A stretch of DNA of 64,000 nucleotides from Nevskiaceae bacterium. GTDB lineage: Bacteria; Pseudomonadota; Gammaproteobacteria; Steroidobacterales; Steroidobacteraceae. The DNA is taken from the NCBI GenBank assembly GCA_024234075.1, contig JACKOV010000003.1, positions 310,001-374,000 on the forward strand, given 5' to 3'. This document shows, piece after piece, positions 17,120 to 25,307 of this stretch. The translations under genes were made by a program, and so were the position numbers. Each line of letters opens with the position of its first letter. Position 1 is the first letter of the stretch. The notes below the pieces were generated by a model. The model ran no database searches. It worked only from the letters and a program-made list of their open reading frames with translations, and was not told the origin of the DNA.

Positions 17120-18691
17120 TCAGGCCTTGAACTGCAGGATCTGCCCGCCGAGTAGCCGACCGAGCGCCAGCGCCGGCGTGACCGACATGCCGCCGCAGAC
17201 CGCCTTGCCCATGATCTGTCCCGCGCCGAGTGTCTCGCCGGCGGCGTAGAGGTTCGGAATCGGCTTGCCATCGGCGGTGATGACGTTCAGGCGGCCGTCG
17301 ACGGCGATCCCCGCATAGCTGTAGAGATTCCAGCCGGCCAGCCGGACCGCGTAGAACGGCGCGGCGGCAATCGGCAGCGGCAGGTATTTGCGGCCGAAGG
17401 GGTCGCTGCGGCTGCCGGCTTGCGCGGCGTTGTAGGTCTTCACGGTGGCGGCGAGGCCCGCCGGGTCGATGCCGGCGGTACGGGCGAGCGCTTCGATGGA
17501 GTCGGCGCGAAAGAAGTTCGGCTCGCCGGTGGCGAATGCTTCGGCGGTGTCGTCGGGCGTCCAGGGCGAGTTGAAGCTGCTCCTGACCAGCGGCGGCGCA
17601 GCGCGGTAGATCGCCTCGTCGAACACCACCCAGCAGCGTTCGCCGGGCTGGCGTGCCAGGCCCTGTTCGTAGGCGTCGTGGCTCGGCACATCCTCGCAGA
17701 GGAAACGCTCGCCCGCGGCGTTGACATAAATCTCCCAAGGCGGACGGTTCGGCGGGAAGTGCCGGACCATCGCGCGGATGGAGGTCGGAATCTCGTCATC
17801 GGCGAGTACCGCGCCGAACAGGGGCGTGTGGTTCTGGCCGCCTCGTACCCAGCCGCCGGCGGCCAGGCCGAGCTCGATGCCGGCGCCCTGGCTGTACGGC
17901 CAGGTGTTGCGGCAGTAGTCGGGCGTCTGCTCGTATCGGGCATACATCTCGGAGTTGTCGGTGTAGCCGCCGCAGGTCAGCGCGACGTTGCGCGCGTCGT
18001 GGCGCGCCACCTGGCCGGCTTCGGTGCGGGTGACGACCCCGGTCACGCTGCGATCGGCGCGCTGTATCAGCTCGACCACGCGAGTCGCGGTCAGGACGCC
18101 GACCTGGCCCGAGTCGATGAACGGCTGCAGCTGCGTCATCAGGGTCTGCAGGATTGCCCGGCCACCTTCCTTGGCCCAGGCATAGCGCGGTCGGCTGTAG
18201 GGCTCGTGGGTCGTGCCGGTGATCGGCTGACCGTCGAGCGGGACCAAGCCGTGATCGGTCAACCAGTCGAACATCGGCGCAGCATGCTCGACCGCGAGGC
18301 GCAGCAACACTGGATCGGCGGTGTTGCGGCTGATGCGCATGATGTCGTCGTAATGCTGCTGCGGTGAATCGTCGATGCCGCGTTGTTTCTGCAGGCGGGT
18401 GCCGGCCGCCGCCATCTGGCCGCTCGACAGGAACAGCGTTCCGCCCAGTGCGCCGGCCGCTTCGACGATCAGCACGCGGGCGCCGCGCTGCGCGGCAAAC
18501 AATGCGGTCGGCAGGCCGGCGTTGCCGCCACCGACGACGATCAAGTCCCAGGGTCGATCGGCGGCGGCGTGCAGTTCGCCGAAGCCGAGCGCGGCGACCG
18601 CCATGCCGGCACCTTTGAGGAACTCGCGCTTGGTCAGGGCGGAGTGTGAGGGCGCCTGCGGCAGCAGGTCGTCGCGATGGATACTGGACAT
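17120..18691 (-). CDS. Tat-exported FAD flavoprotein, fumarate/urocanate reductase-like (copy 2)
   Basis: A 523-residue paralogue of the flavoprotein at 13814-15400; most of the mature sequence is alike. The Tat-like signal is TKREFLKGAGMAVAALGFG (about 20-38). The fingerprint LIVVGGGNAGLPTALFAAQ, the cap segment PPWEIYVNAAGERFLCED and the C-terminal NLYAAGETLGAGQIMG are all kept. Differences concentrate in the cap domain around residues 270-300 (PTSIRAMVRHF versus PAPPMAMVRHF), which lines the substrate pocket, so a different but related acceptor is plausible. It is convergent with the FMN-binding gene and follows the ArsC-like gene by 25 bp, perhaps in one transcript. The true substrate is unknown. 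Confidence 0.85.
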   Translation of the reverse strand: MSSIHRDDLLPQAPSHSALTKREFLKGAGMAVAALGFGELHAAADRPWDLIVVGGGNAGLPTALFAAQRGARVLIVEAAGALGGTLFLSSGQMAAAGTRLQKQRGIDDSPQQHYDDIMRISRNTADPVLLRLAVEHAAPMFDWLTDHGLVPLDGQPITGTTHEPYSRPRYAWAKEGGRAILQTLMTQLQPFIDSGQVGVLTATRVVELIQRADRSVTGVVTRTEAGQVARHDARNVALTCGGYTDNSEMYARYEQTPDYCRNTWPYSQGAGIELGLAAGGWVRGGQNHTPLFGAVLADDEIPTSIRAMVRHFPPNRPPWEIYVNAAGERFLCEDVPSHDAYEQGLARQPGERCWVVFDEAIYRAAPPLVRSSFNSPWTPDDTAEAFATGEPNFFRADSIEALARTAGIDPAGLAATVKTYNAAQAGSRSDPFGRKYLPLPIAAAPFYAVRLAGWNLYSYAGIAVDGRLNVITADGKPIPNLYAAGETLGAGQIMGKAVCGGMSVTPALALGRLLGGQILQFKA

Positions 18692-18716
18692 CGATGGGCT
18701 CCTGGGCTTGCGGGAC

Positions 18717-19070
18717 TCAACGTTTGGCGAAGCGGGCCTGGTAGGCCGCGGGATCGAAGCCGACCAGCAGCGGGCCGCCGGATGTCAGCACGGGCCGCTT
18801 GATCGAAGAGGGATGCGCGAGCATCAGCGCGACGGCCCGGCGGGCGTCGAGCGGCTCCCGCTCGGCAGGCGGCAGCTTGCGGAAAGTCGTGCCGGCGCGA
18901 TTGAGCAACTTCTCCCAACCGACTTCGGCAACCCATTTTTCGAGTGTGGCGCGCTCGATGCCCGCGCTCTTGTAATCGTGGAAGGCATAGGGGACAGCAT
19001 GCTGCTCCAGCCAGGCGCGGGCGCGCTTCATGGTGTCGCAGTTGCGGATTCCATAGAGAATGACGGCCAA
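18717..19070 (-). CDS. ArsC/Spx-family thiol reductase, YffB-like
   Basis: A 117-residue ArsC-family protein of the YffB subgroup, a thioredoxin-fold protein with a single N-terminal catalytic cysteine. Key parts are VILYGIRNCDTMKRARAWL (about 3-21), HAVPYAFHDYK, GTTFRKL and SIKRPVL near the C-terminus, which closely follow E. coli YffB. The start is the TTG at 19070-19068, with GGGGAG about nine bases upstream; no ATG or GTG is available before the first strand. YffB-type proteins are thought to be glutathione-dependent thiol reductases of unclear physiological substrate. It is divergent from rdgC and upstream of the second flavoprotein. Confidence 0.85.
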   Translation of the reverse strand: MAVILYGIRNCDTMKRARAWLEQHAVPYAFHDYKSAGIERATLEKWVAEVGWEKLLNRAGTTFRKLPPAEREPLDARRAVALMLAHPSSIKRPVLTSGGPLLVGFDPAAYQARFAKR

Positions 19071-19158
19071 GTCGTGGCGCTCCCCTGTCGCAATCGTGTC
19101 GCGTCGCGAGCTACTGTGAACCCTTGCGGTGCAACGACCGGTTGGTCGGTGGTGAAGA

Positions 19159-19164
19159 TATACT
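19159..19164 (+). promoter_or_regulatory. Possible rdgC promoter -10 (TATACT)
   Basis: TATACT matches the -10 consensus in five of six bases and lies 31 bp upstream of the rdgC start. No good -35 hexamer is found at 16-18 bp, so this is weak. Confidence 0.3.
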
Positions 19165-19194
19165 GCGCGCCCGTTTTGCGCACGGTCTGCTGCG

Positions 19195-20142
19195 ATGTGG
19201 TTCAAGAATCTGGTGGTTTACCGCCTGCCGGCGGGCTGGTCGATGGCGGCGGCCGAACTCGAAGCGGCATTGGCGGGCGCTCGATTGCGGCCCTGCGGTC
19301 CGCTCGAGATGCAAACCCGGGGCTGGGTCGAAGCCGCGCCGGACGGCCGGCTGGTGTACGCGTTGGCGGGACATTTGCTGGTCGCGCTCGGCACGGAGCA
19401 GAAGTTGCTGCCGGCGTCGATCGTCCGTCAGGTCGCCAAGGAGCGTGCGGTCGAGATCGCGGCCGAGCAGGGACATCCGGTCGGGCGGCGACAGATGCGC
19501 GACATCAAGCTGCGGGTGCTCGACGAACTGCGTGCACGGGCATTGACGCGGCGGCGAGTCACGCGCGCCTGGATCGATGTCGAGGGTGGGCGCTGCGTGG
19601 TCGAAGCCGCCGGCGCGGCGCGTGCCGAGCAAGTCGTCGAGGCCTTGCATGCCGTGATCGACGGTTTTGCGGTGCAGCCCCTCAAAGGCGATCGGTCGCC
19701 GCAGACGACGCTGGCCGGCTGGCTGCGCCATGGCGATCTGCCGCCGCGCTTCAGCATCGAGCCGGATCTCGAGCTCAAGGCGCCCGACAAGGCCAAGGGT
19801 TCGATCCGCTACAACCGCCATCCGTTCGATCCGCGGCAGGTCCAGTCCCTGCTCGCCGGTGGGCTGCGGGTTACGCGGCTCGGCCTGACCTGGCGCGATC
19901 GCGTCACCTTCGCCGTCACCGAGCTGCTCGAGTTCAAGCGTGTCGAGCTGCTCGATATCGGCAGTGACAGTGACGGCACTGCCGATCGGGGCGACGAGGG
20001 TGGGGATGCGGCTGATGAAGCGGCGCGATTCGACGCCGACTTCATGCTGATGACCGGCGAGCTGGCCGGCTTGCTGGCAGAGGTCGATACCGCCATGGGG
20101 CCAATGGCCACCACCGGCGCTTCGGCCCGGCAGGCTGCCTGA
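19195..20142 (+). CDS. rdgC: Recombination-associated protein RdgC
   Basis: A 315-residue RdgC, a nucleoid-associated DNA-binding protein that forms ring-shaped dimers on duplex DNA and limits RecA-promoted strand exchange. The N-terminus MWFKNLVVYRL is the hallmark. Further matches are LLPASIVRQVAKERA, DIKLRVLDELRARAL, RAWIDVEGGRCVVEA and SIRYNRHPFDPRQVQSLLAGG. The length is slightly longer than E. coli RdgC (303), with a short Asp/Gly-rich segment near residues 258-275. The family is largely confined to beta- and gammaproteobacteria, which supports the taxonomic guess. Confidence 0.95.
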   Translation: MWFKNLVVYRLPAGWSMAAAELEAALAGARLRPCGPLEMQTRGWVEAAPDGRLVYALAGHLLVALGTEQKLLPASIVRQVAKERAVEIAAEQGHPVGRRQMRDIKLRVLDELRARALTRRRVTRAWIDVEGGRCVVEAAGAARAEQVVEALHAVIDGFAVQPLKGDRSPQTTLAGWLRHGDLPPRFSIEPDLELKAPDKAKGSIRYNRHPFDPRQVQSLLAGGLRVTRLGLTWRDRVTFAVTELLEFKRVELLDIGSDSDGTADRGDEGGDAADEAARFDADFMLMTGELAGLLAEVDTAMGPMATTGASARQAA

Positions 20143-20157
20143 GCGGCGTCCCCGTTG

Positions 20158-20177
20158 CCCACGGCAGGGGCCGTGGG
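20158..20177 (+). terminator. Hairpin downstream of rdgC
   Basis: A perfect 8-bp stem CCCACGGC/GCCGTGGG with a 4-base loop starts 15 bp after the rdgC stop. No T-run follows, so it may act only as a weak or Rho-assisted terminator. Confidence 0.4.
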
Positions 20178-20260
20178 GAGGGTGGCCCGAGCGCCCGGCC
20201 TGAAAAGGCGCCGGAATTCCCCTATTCTGGCCGTCGAAACCAGCTACGGAGGCGAGCGGG

Positions 20261-21427
20261 ATGAGCACGTTCACGGCAGCGACATCCACCGGGTTTTCGG
20301 CCAGGGGGCGGCGGCTGCGATCCGCCGCGTCGGGACTCCTGCTGGCGCTGGCTGCGTTGCTGCCGTGGACCCTGGCTGCTGCTGCGCCATCGCTGCGCGC
20401 GGTCACGGTCGTGGACGGCATCGAGATGGGATGGAGCTTCCAGTTCCTGCCCACCGGTGGGTTGCTGGTGACCGAAAGACCGGGCCGGCTGCGCCAGGTC
20501 GCGGCCGACGGGCGGATCGGTGCACCGATCGACGGCGTGCCGAAGGTCGAATACCGCGGCCAGGGCGGCCTGCTCGATGTCGCGCTCGACAGTGGTTTTG
20601 CTGCCAACCGCCAGCTCTATCTCTGCTATTCGGAGGCCGGGGCGGGCGGCAACGGTACGGCACTGGCCCGCGCGCGCTTGTCCGCGGACGGCAAGTCGCT
20701 GCAGGATCTCACGGTGATTTTCCGGCAGGCGCCCAAGGTCGACAGCCGCGGTCACTTCGGTTGCCGCATCGTCGAAACGCCGGAGGGTCAACTGTTCCTG
20801 ACGCTCGGCGAGCGCATGTCGCGGATGCAGGATGCGCAGACCCTCGACAATCATCTGGGCAAGGTCGTGCGCATCGACAAGTCGGGTAAGCCGGCGACCG
20901 ACAATCCGTTCGTGGGGCGTGCGGGCGCGCGGCCGGAAATCTACAGCTTTGGGCATCGCAACATGCAGGGCGCGGTGCTCGACGGCGAGGGACGGTTCTG
21001 GGCTCACGAGCACGGCCCACAGGGCGGCGACGAGCTGAACCTGATTCAGCCGGGACGCAACTATGGCTGGCCGGTGATCACCTATGGCGAGCAGTACGGC
21101 GGCGGGCCGATCGGTGCCGGTATCACCGCGCGAGATGGCCTCGAGCAGCCGGCAACCTACTGGGTGCCGTCGATCGCGCCCTCGGGTCTCGCCTGGCTGG
21201 GCAGCGAGCGCTATGGCGCCGATTGGCAGGGCGATCTGTTCGTCGGTTCGCTGAAGTTCAACTACCTGGTGCGCGTGCCGCTCGACGGGACACGGGTCGG
21301 CAAGCCCGAGCGCGTGCTCGATCTGCCCGGACGGGTGCGCGATGTGCGCCAGGGACCGGATGGACTGTTGTACGTGCTGATCGAGGCGTCCCAGGGTCAG
21401 ATCTTGCGGCTCGAGCCGGCCGATTGA
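20261..21427 (+). CDS. PQQ-dependent sugar dehydrogenase, YliI/soluble GDH-like
   Basis: A 388-residue periplasmic six-bladed beta-propeller enzyme of the GSDH/YliI family, which oxidises aldose sugars using PQQ. The signal peptide (residues 1-42) ends near LAAAAPS. Typical motifs are LTERPGRLRQV-like (VTERPGRLRQV), GQGGLLDVALD, LCYSEAG, LGERMSRMQDAQTLDNHLGK, SFGHRNMQGAVLD and EHGPQGGDELNLIQPGRNYGWP, which carry the PQQ- and calcium-binding residues. The C-terminal WVPSIAPSGLAWL segment is also conserved. No PQQ biosynthesis genes are in the window; the diiron oxidase at 49902-50621 should not be mistaken for pqqC. It may supply oxidised sugar or electrons to the respiratory chain. Confidence 0.9.
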   Translation: MSTFTAATSTGFSARGRRLRSAASGLLLALAALLPWTLAAAAPSLRAVTVVDGIEMGWSFQFLPTGGLLVTERPGRLRQVAADGRIGAPIDGVPKVEYRGQGGLLDVALDSGFAANRQLYLCYSEAGAGGNGTALARARLSADGKSLQDLTVIFRQAPKVDSRGHFGCRIVETPEGQLFLTLGERMSRMQDAQTLDNHLGKVVRIDKSGKPATDNPFVGRAGARPEIYSFGHRNMQGAVLDGEGRFWAHEHGPQGGDELNLIQPGRNYGWPVITYGEQYGGGPIGAGITARDGLEQPATYWVPSIAPSGLAWLGSERYGADWQGDLFVGSLKFNYLVRVPLDGTRVGKPERVLDLPGRVRDVRQGPDGLLYVLIEASQGQILRLEPAD

Positions 21428-21500
21428 CCGGAGACCGGCGGTCCGTACGGGGGCTGGCCCGTCTTGCGCGTGCGTAAATCGGGTCGGGATACTATGCGGT

Positions 21501-21535
21501 GACAGCGGACAGCGGACAGCGGACAGCGGACAGCT
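21501..21535 (+). repeat. Five tandem heptamers (GACAGCG)
   Basis: Five direct copies of a 7-bp unit, the last ending in T instead of G, lie in the leader of the ABC importer operon, 37 bp before the GTG start at 21572. Such short tandem repeats can change copy number by slippage and alter leader length. A possible -10 (TACTAT, 21490-21495) lies immediately upstream. Confidence 0.85.
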
Positions 21536-21571
21536 TTCGGTGCCGTGGCGCAGCGCCCAGGGAGATCCATC

Positions 21572-22741
21572 GTGAACGCATCGTTCCAGGCTCGTAGTCG
21601 TTCCCGCCGCCGTCGCGGGTCCGTGATGTCGCGGTGCGTCGCCGCCATGCTCGCCTGCGCAGCCGGCTGGCTGCTGCCGGCTTTGGCGCTGGCCGATGCG
21701 ACTGCAGACGGCATCGCACACGCCAAACGACAGATCGACAAACATCGTGCCAAGCCGGTGTTCGTGGCGCCGGGTGCGGCATTCGATGCCAGGCAGTGTG
21801 CCGCCGGCAAGAAGATGCTGTCGATCCCGAACAGCAGTGCGAATCCTTTTCTCAAGGGCATCATCAAGCGCGAGATCGAAGTCGGCAAGCAGCTCGGGCT
21901 CACGGTCCAGGAGTGGCAGAACCAGGGCCAGCCCAGCCAGTGGGCGCAGGGCGTCGAGTTCGCGGTCCGCGACCGGTTCGACATCGTCAATCTGATTTCC
22001 GGCGTCGATCCAAAGACGCTCGAGCCGCAGATTCGTGCCGCCAAGGTCGCCGGCGTGAAGACCATGACTTCGCATTTCTACGACCCGTCGCAGCCGCAGA
22101 ATCCACTGGTCGCGGCGTCGCTGCCGGTCGGCTTCAATGCCATCGGTAAGCTGCTGGCCGACTGGGTGATCCTGCGCAGCAACGGTGCGGCGCAGATCGT
22201 CGTGATCAAGAGTTCGGAAGTGCCGCCGACCGAGCCGCTGCTGCGCGGGTTGCACGATGAGCTCGCGGCCCATTGTCCGAAGTGCAAGATCGTCACCGAG
22301 ATCAACACCGGCGTGACCGAGTGGGCCACCAAGATCCAGCCCTCGCTGCAATCGACCCTGCTGGCCAATCCGGGCGTGAACTGGGTGATCCCGATCTACG
22401 ACAGCATGTCGCAGTTCGTCGTGCCCGCCATCCAGATCACCGGCCGCAGGGGCAAGGTCAAGGTGGCGACCTTCAACGGCACGCCGTTCGTGCTCGACTA
22501 CGTCCGCAACGGCGAGGTCGACATGAACATCGGCGAGAGCCTCGACTGGATCGCGCACGCGACGATCGACGGCTATCTGCGCGCGCTCTGCGGCCTGCCG
22601 GTACCGAAGGACATCGGCGTGCCGTTCTACATCTTCGATGCCGGCAACGTGAAGGATGCCGGTGTGCCGGCACAGTTCGACCAGGGTTATGGCTCCGACT
22701 ACATCGCCGGCTTCCGCAAGCTCTGGGGCCTCGCGCAGTGA
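21572..22741 (+). CDS. Sugar ABC importer, periplasmic substrate-binding protein
   Basis: A 389-residue periplasmic-binding protein of the ribose/xylose (type I, RbsB/TorT-like) fold. The GTG start 21572 has AGGGAG six bases upstream. A long basic N-region (RSRSRRRRGS) precedes the hydrophobic core, with cleavage after LPALALA. The mature protein has MLSIPNSSANPFLKGIIKRE, then VNLISGVDPKTLEPQIRAAK and NWVIPIYDSMSQFVVPAIQ. The last is typical of proteins that close around a small polar ligand. Its stop overlaps the GTG of the ATPase gene. The ligand is unknown; no metabolic genes for a named sugar are adjacent. Confidence 0.88.
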   Translation: MNASFQARSRSRRRRGSVMSRCVAAMLACAAGWLLPALALADATADGIAHAKRQIDKHRAKPVFVAPGAAFDARQCAAGKKMLSIPNSSANPFLKGIIKREIEVGKQLGLTVQEWQNQGQPSQWAQGVEFAVRDRFDIVNLISGVDPKTLEPQIRAAKVAGVKTMTSHFYDPSQPQNPLVAASLPVGFNAIGKLLADWVILRSNGAAQIVVIKSSEVPPTEPLLRGLHDELAAHCPKCKIVTEINTGVTEWATKIQPSLQSTLLANPGVNWVIPIYDSMSQFVVPAIQITGRRGKVKVATFNGTPFVLDYVRNGEVDMNIGESLDWIAHATIDGYLRALCGLPVPKDIGVPFYIFDAGNVKDAGVPAQFDQGYGSDYIAGFRKLWGLAQ

Positions 22742-24291
22742 CCGAACCCTTGCCGCCGGCGCTCGCGCTGCGCGGCCTGGCCAAGAGCTTCGGCGGAGCA
22801 CGGGCGCTCGACGGTGTCGAGCTCACGGTCGGGGCGCGCGAAATCCACGGACTGCTCGGGCACAACGGCTCGGGCAAGTCGACCCTGGTCAAAATCCTCT
22901 CCGGCTACCATGCGCCGGATCCGGGCGCGACGCTGCAGCTGTTCGGCGAACCGCTGCGGCTGCCGTTGACGCGGGCCGAGCAACGGGCCCGCGGACTGGC
23001 GTTCGTGCACCAGAACCTCGGCCTCGCACCGCAGCTCTCGGTGCTGGAGAACATGCGGGTTGCGGAGATCACGGCCGGTCGGCCGTTCATCGACTGGCGG
23101 GCGCAGCGTCGGGCAGCTCTGGCCTCGTTGCAGCAGTTCGGCCTGTCGATCGATCCGGACCAGGCCGTTGCTTCGCTGCTGCCGGTCGAGCGGGCGCTGA
23201 TCGCGATCGTGCGGGCGTTTGCCGCGATCGATGCCACGCGCTCGGGGCGCGAGCTGCACGGCTTGCTGGTCCTCGACGAGCCGACGCCGTTCCTGGCGCG
23301 CGACGATGTCGAGCGGTTGTTCAGGTTGATGCGCCAGGTGGTGGCCCAGGGGGCCAGCGTGCTGTTCATTTCCCATGATCTCGACGAGATCCTCGAGATC
23401 ACCGATCGCGCCACGGTGCTGCGCGACGGCCGTGTCGCTGGCAGCTTCGAGACCCGGCACACCGGCCGCGAGCGGATCGTCGAGCTGATTGCCGGGCACG
23501 CGCCGGTCACGACATCGAGTGCTGGCGCCGTCGCGGGGCGCGGTGGTGCAGCGGCCGAGATCGCATTCGAGGTTCGCGAGCTCGGCGGCGCGGCGTTGCA
23601 GCCCATCGATCTGCAGCTGCGCCGCGGCGAGATCGTCGGCTTGACGGGTCTGCTCGGCAGTGGCTACGAGCAAGTGCTGCAGCATCTGTTCGGTGCCGTG
23701 CCGGCGACCCAGGGCGTGCTGCAGGCGGGGCGGGAGCGCATCGAGCTGCGTTCGCTGACACCGGCCGCGGCGGTGCGTGCCGGCTTCGCCTTCCTGCCCG
23801 GCGATCGGCAGGGCGCGAGTGGCGCCGGCGGTCTCAGCGTGCTCGACAACTTGCTGCTGCCCGATCTGTCGCGGTTCTTCCGTGGCGGGCGCCTGCAATG
23901 GCCGATAATGCGCGGCCATGCCCAGGCTCTGGCTACGCGCCATCGTGTCCGGCCGGTGGATGTCGACATGAAACTGGCGGCGCTGAGCGGCGGCAATGCG
24001 CAGAAGGTATTGCTTGCCAAGTGGCTGGATGTCGGGCCACGGCTGCTGTTGCTCGAAGAGCCCACGCAGGGCGTCGATGTCGGCGCGCGCGAGGATCTCT
24101 GGGCCGCGATCCGCGACATCGCGGCCGCCGGCACCGTGGTGCTGTGCGCCAGCTCGGATCTCGAACAGCTCGAGGCACTCTGCGATCGCGTGCTGGTGTT
24201 CGCGCGCGGCCGCTGCCGCGCCGAGGTCGATCGCGCGACGCTCAGCAAGGCGGAGCTGTTGCGGCAGTGCTATGCGGCGGTCGCGGCATGA
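22738..24291 (+). CDS. Sugar ABC importer, fused double ATPase (RbsA/XylG type)
   Basis: A 517-residue tandem ATPase. The first half has Walker A GHNGSGKSTLVK and Walker B GLLVLDEPTPFLARDD with switch histidine LFISHDLDEI. Its signature loop reads LLPVERALIAIVRAF, well away from the usual LSVGEQQ. The second half has the degenerate Walker A GLLGSGYEQVLQ normal for this family, a good signature LSGGNAQKVLLAKWL, and Walker B LLLLEEPTQGVDVGARED. This asymmetry is typical of RbsA, but the loss of the first signature is more extreme than usual. It overlaps the binding-protein gene (GTGA) and the permease gene (ATGA), so the importer is translationally coupled. Confidence 0.9.
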   Translation: MTEPLPPALALRGLAKSFGGARALDGVELTVGAREIHGLLGHNGSGKSTLVKILSGYHAPDPGATLQLFGEPLRLPLTRAEQRARGLAFVHQNLGLAPQLSVLENMRVAEITAGRPFIDWRAQRRAALASLQQFGLSIDPDQAVASLLPVERALIAIVRAFAAIDATRSGRELHGLLVLDEPTPFLARDDVERLFRLMRQVVAQGASVLFISHDLDEILEITDRATVLRDGRVAGSFETRHTGRERIVELIAGHAPVTTSSAGAVAGRGGAAAEIAFEVRELGGAALQPIDLQLRRGEIVGLTGLLGSGYEQVLQHLFGAVPATQGVLQAGRERIELRSLTPAAAVRAGFAFLPGDRQGASGAGGLSVLDNLLLPDLSRFFRGGRLQWPIMRGHAQALATRHRVRPVDVDMKLAALSGGNAQKVLLAKWLDVGPRLLLLEEPTQGVDVGAREDLWAAIRDIAAAGTVVLCASSDLEQLEALCDRVLVFARGRCRAEVDRATLSKAELLRQCYAAVAA

Positions 24292-25274
24292 GTCGCAAAC
24301 ACGGGTCCACGTCGCGCGCGTCCGTCGGCGCCTTGGTCGAGCGTTTCGCGCTGCTCGGCGCCTGGCTGGTGGTGATCGCCGGCTTCGGTATCGCGTTGCC
24401 TGGCTCGTTCCTGACCTGGCAGAACTTCGCCGTGATGTTCGCGTCGCAGGCGCCGGCGGCGTTGCTGGCGCTGGCGCTGATCGTGCCGCTGACTTGCGGC
24501 GATTACGACCTCTCGGGCGGCGCTGTCGTAACGCTCGCGGCGGTGATCCTCGGGGTGTTGAACGTCGTGCATCAGCAGCCGATCGGCCTGGCACTGGCGG
24601 CCGCACTGGCAGCCGGCCTGCTGGTCGGCGTGGTCAACGCGTTCTTCATCGTCTATGTGCGTATCCCGTCGCTGGTGGTCACGCTCGGCACGGCCTCGCT
24701 GGTGACCGGCTTCGTGCAGTGGTTCAGCGACTCCTCGACCATCAGCGGTCTCGACGCCGGGTTCGTCGACTGGATCATCGTCCGCCAGCTTTTCGGCATT
24801 TCCTACGCGTTCTATGTCGCGGCGCTGGTCGCGCTGCTGCTCTGGTACGTGTTCGAGTACACGCCGCTCGGGCGGCGGATGCTGTTCGTCGGCAAGAGTC
24901 GCGAGGTCGCACGCCTCAACGGCATTCGTGTCGACCGGGTGCGGGCCGGCGCATTGATCACCTCGAGTGTGCTGGCGACGCTTGCCGGCGTCGTCTACGC
25001 CGGCGTGCTCGGTTCGGCCGATCCGTTTTCCGGCCTGAATTTCCTGCTGCCAGCGTTCGCAGCGGCTTTCCTGGGCGCGACCAGCATCAAGCCGGGGCGT
25101 TTCAATGCCGGGGGCACGTTCATCGCCGTCTATTTTCTGGCCTCGGGCATCACCGGGCTGTCGATGTTCGGCATCCCGCTGTGGGTCACCAGCGCTTTCA
25201 ACGGCGCAGCCTTGATCATCGCCGTGACGCTGTCGCAGTTTGCGCGCGGACGCGCCGAGAGCGACCTGGGCTGA
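24288..25274 (+). CDS. Sugar ABC importer, permease (RbsC type)
   Basis: A 328-residue inner-membrane permease of the BPD_transp_2 family with about eight to nine hydrophobic helices. Typical RbsC signatures are VPLTCGDYDLSGGAVVTLAA (normally G-x-D-LSVG), GVVNAFFIVYVRIPSLVVTL, GKSREVARLNGIRVDRV and PAFAAAFLGATSIKPGRFN. The ATG overlaps the ATPase stop by four bases. With the two preceding genes it completes a ribose-type importer. The loop GDYDLSGG is a little unusual, but the gene is intact. Confidence 0.9.
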   Translation: MSRKHGSTSRASVGALVERFALLGAWLVVIAGFGIALPGSFLTWQNFAVMFASQAPAALLALALIVPLTCGDYDLSGGAVVTLAAVILGVLNVVHQQPIGLALAAALAAGLLVGVVNAFFIVYVRIPSLVVTLGTASLVTGFVQWFSDSSTISGLDAGFVDWIIVRQLFGISYAFYVAALVALLLWYVFEYTPLGRRMLFVGKSREVARLNGIRVDRVRAGALITSSVLATLAGVVYAGVLGSADPFSGLNFLLPAFAAAFLGATSIKPGRFNAGGTFIAVYFLASGITGLSMFGIPLWVTSAFNGAALIIAVTLSQFARGRAESDLG

Positions 25275-25307
25275 GGCTGCTGCCGGCATCACCCGGCAAG
25301 GCGTGTC

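Noticed and set aside
21501..21535. CRISPR or direct-repeat array
   Set aside because: The 7-bp units are contiguous with no spacers, so this is a simple tandem repeat.
20222..22801. 859-codon minus-strand frame opposite the sugar dehydrogenase and ABC binding-protein genes
   Set aside because: Antisense shadow; the plus strand holds two genes with signal peptides and family motifs.
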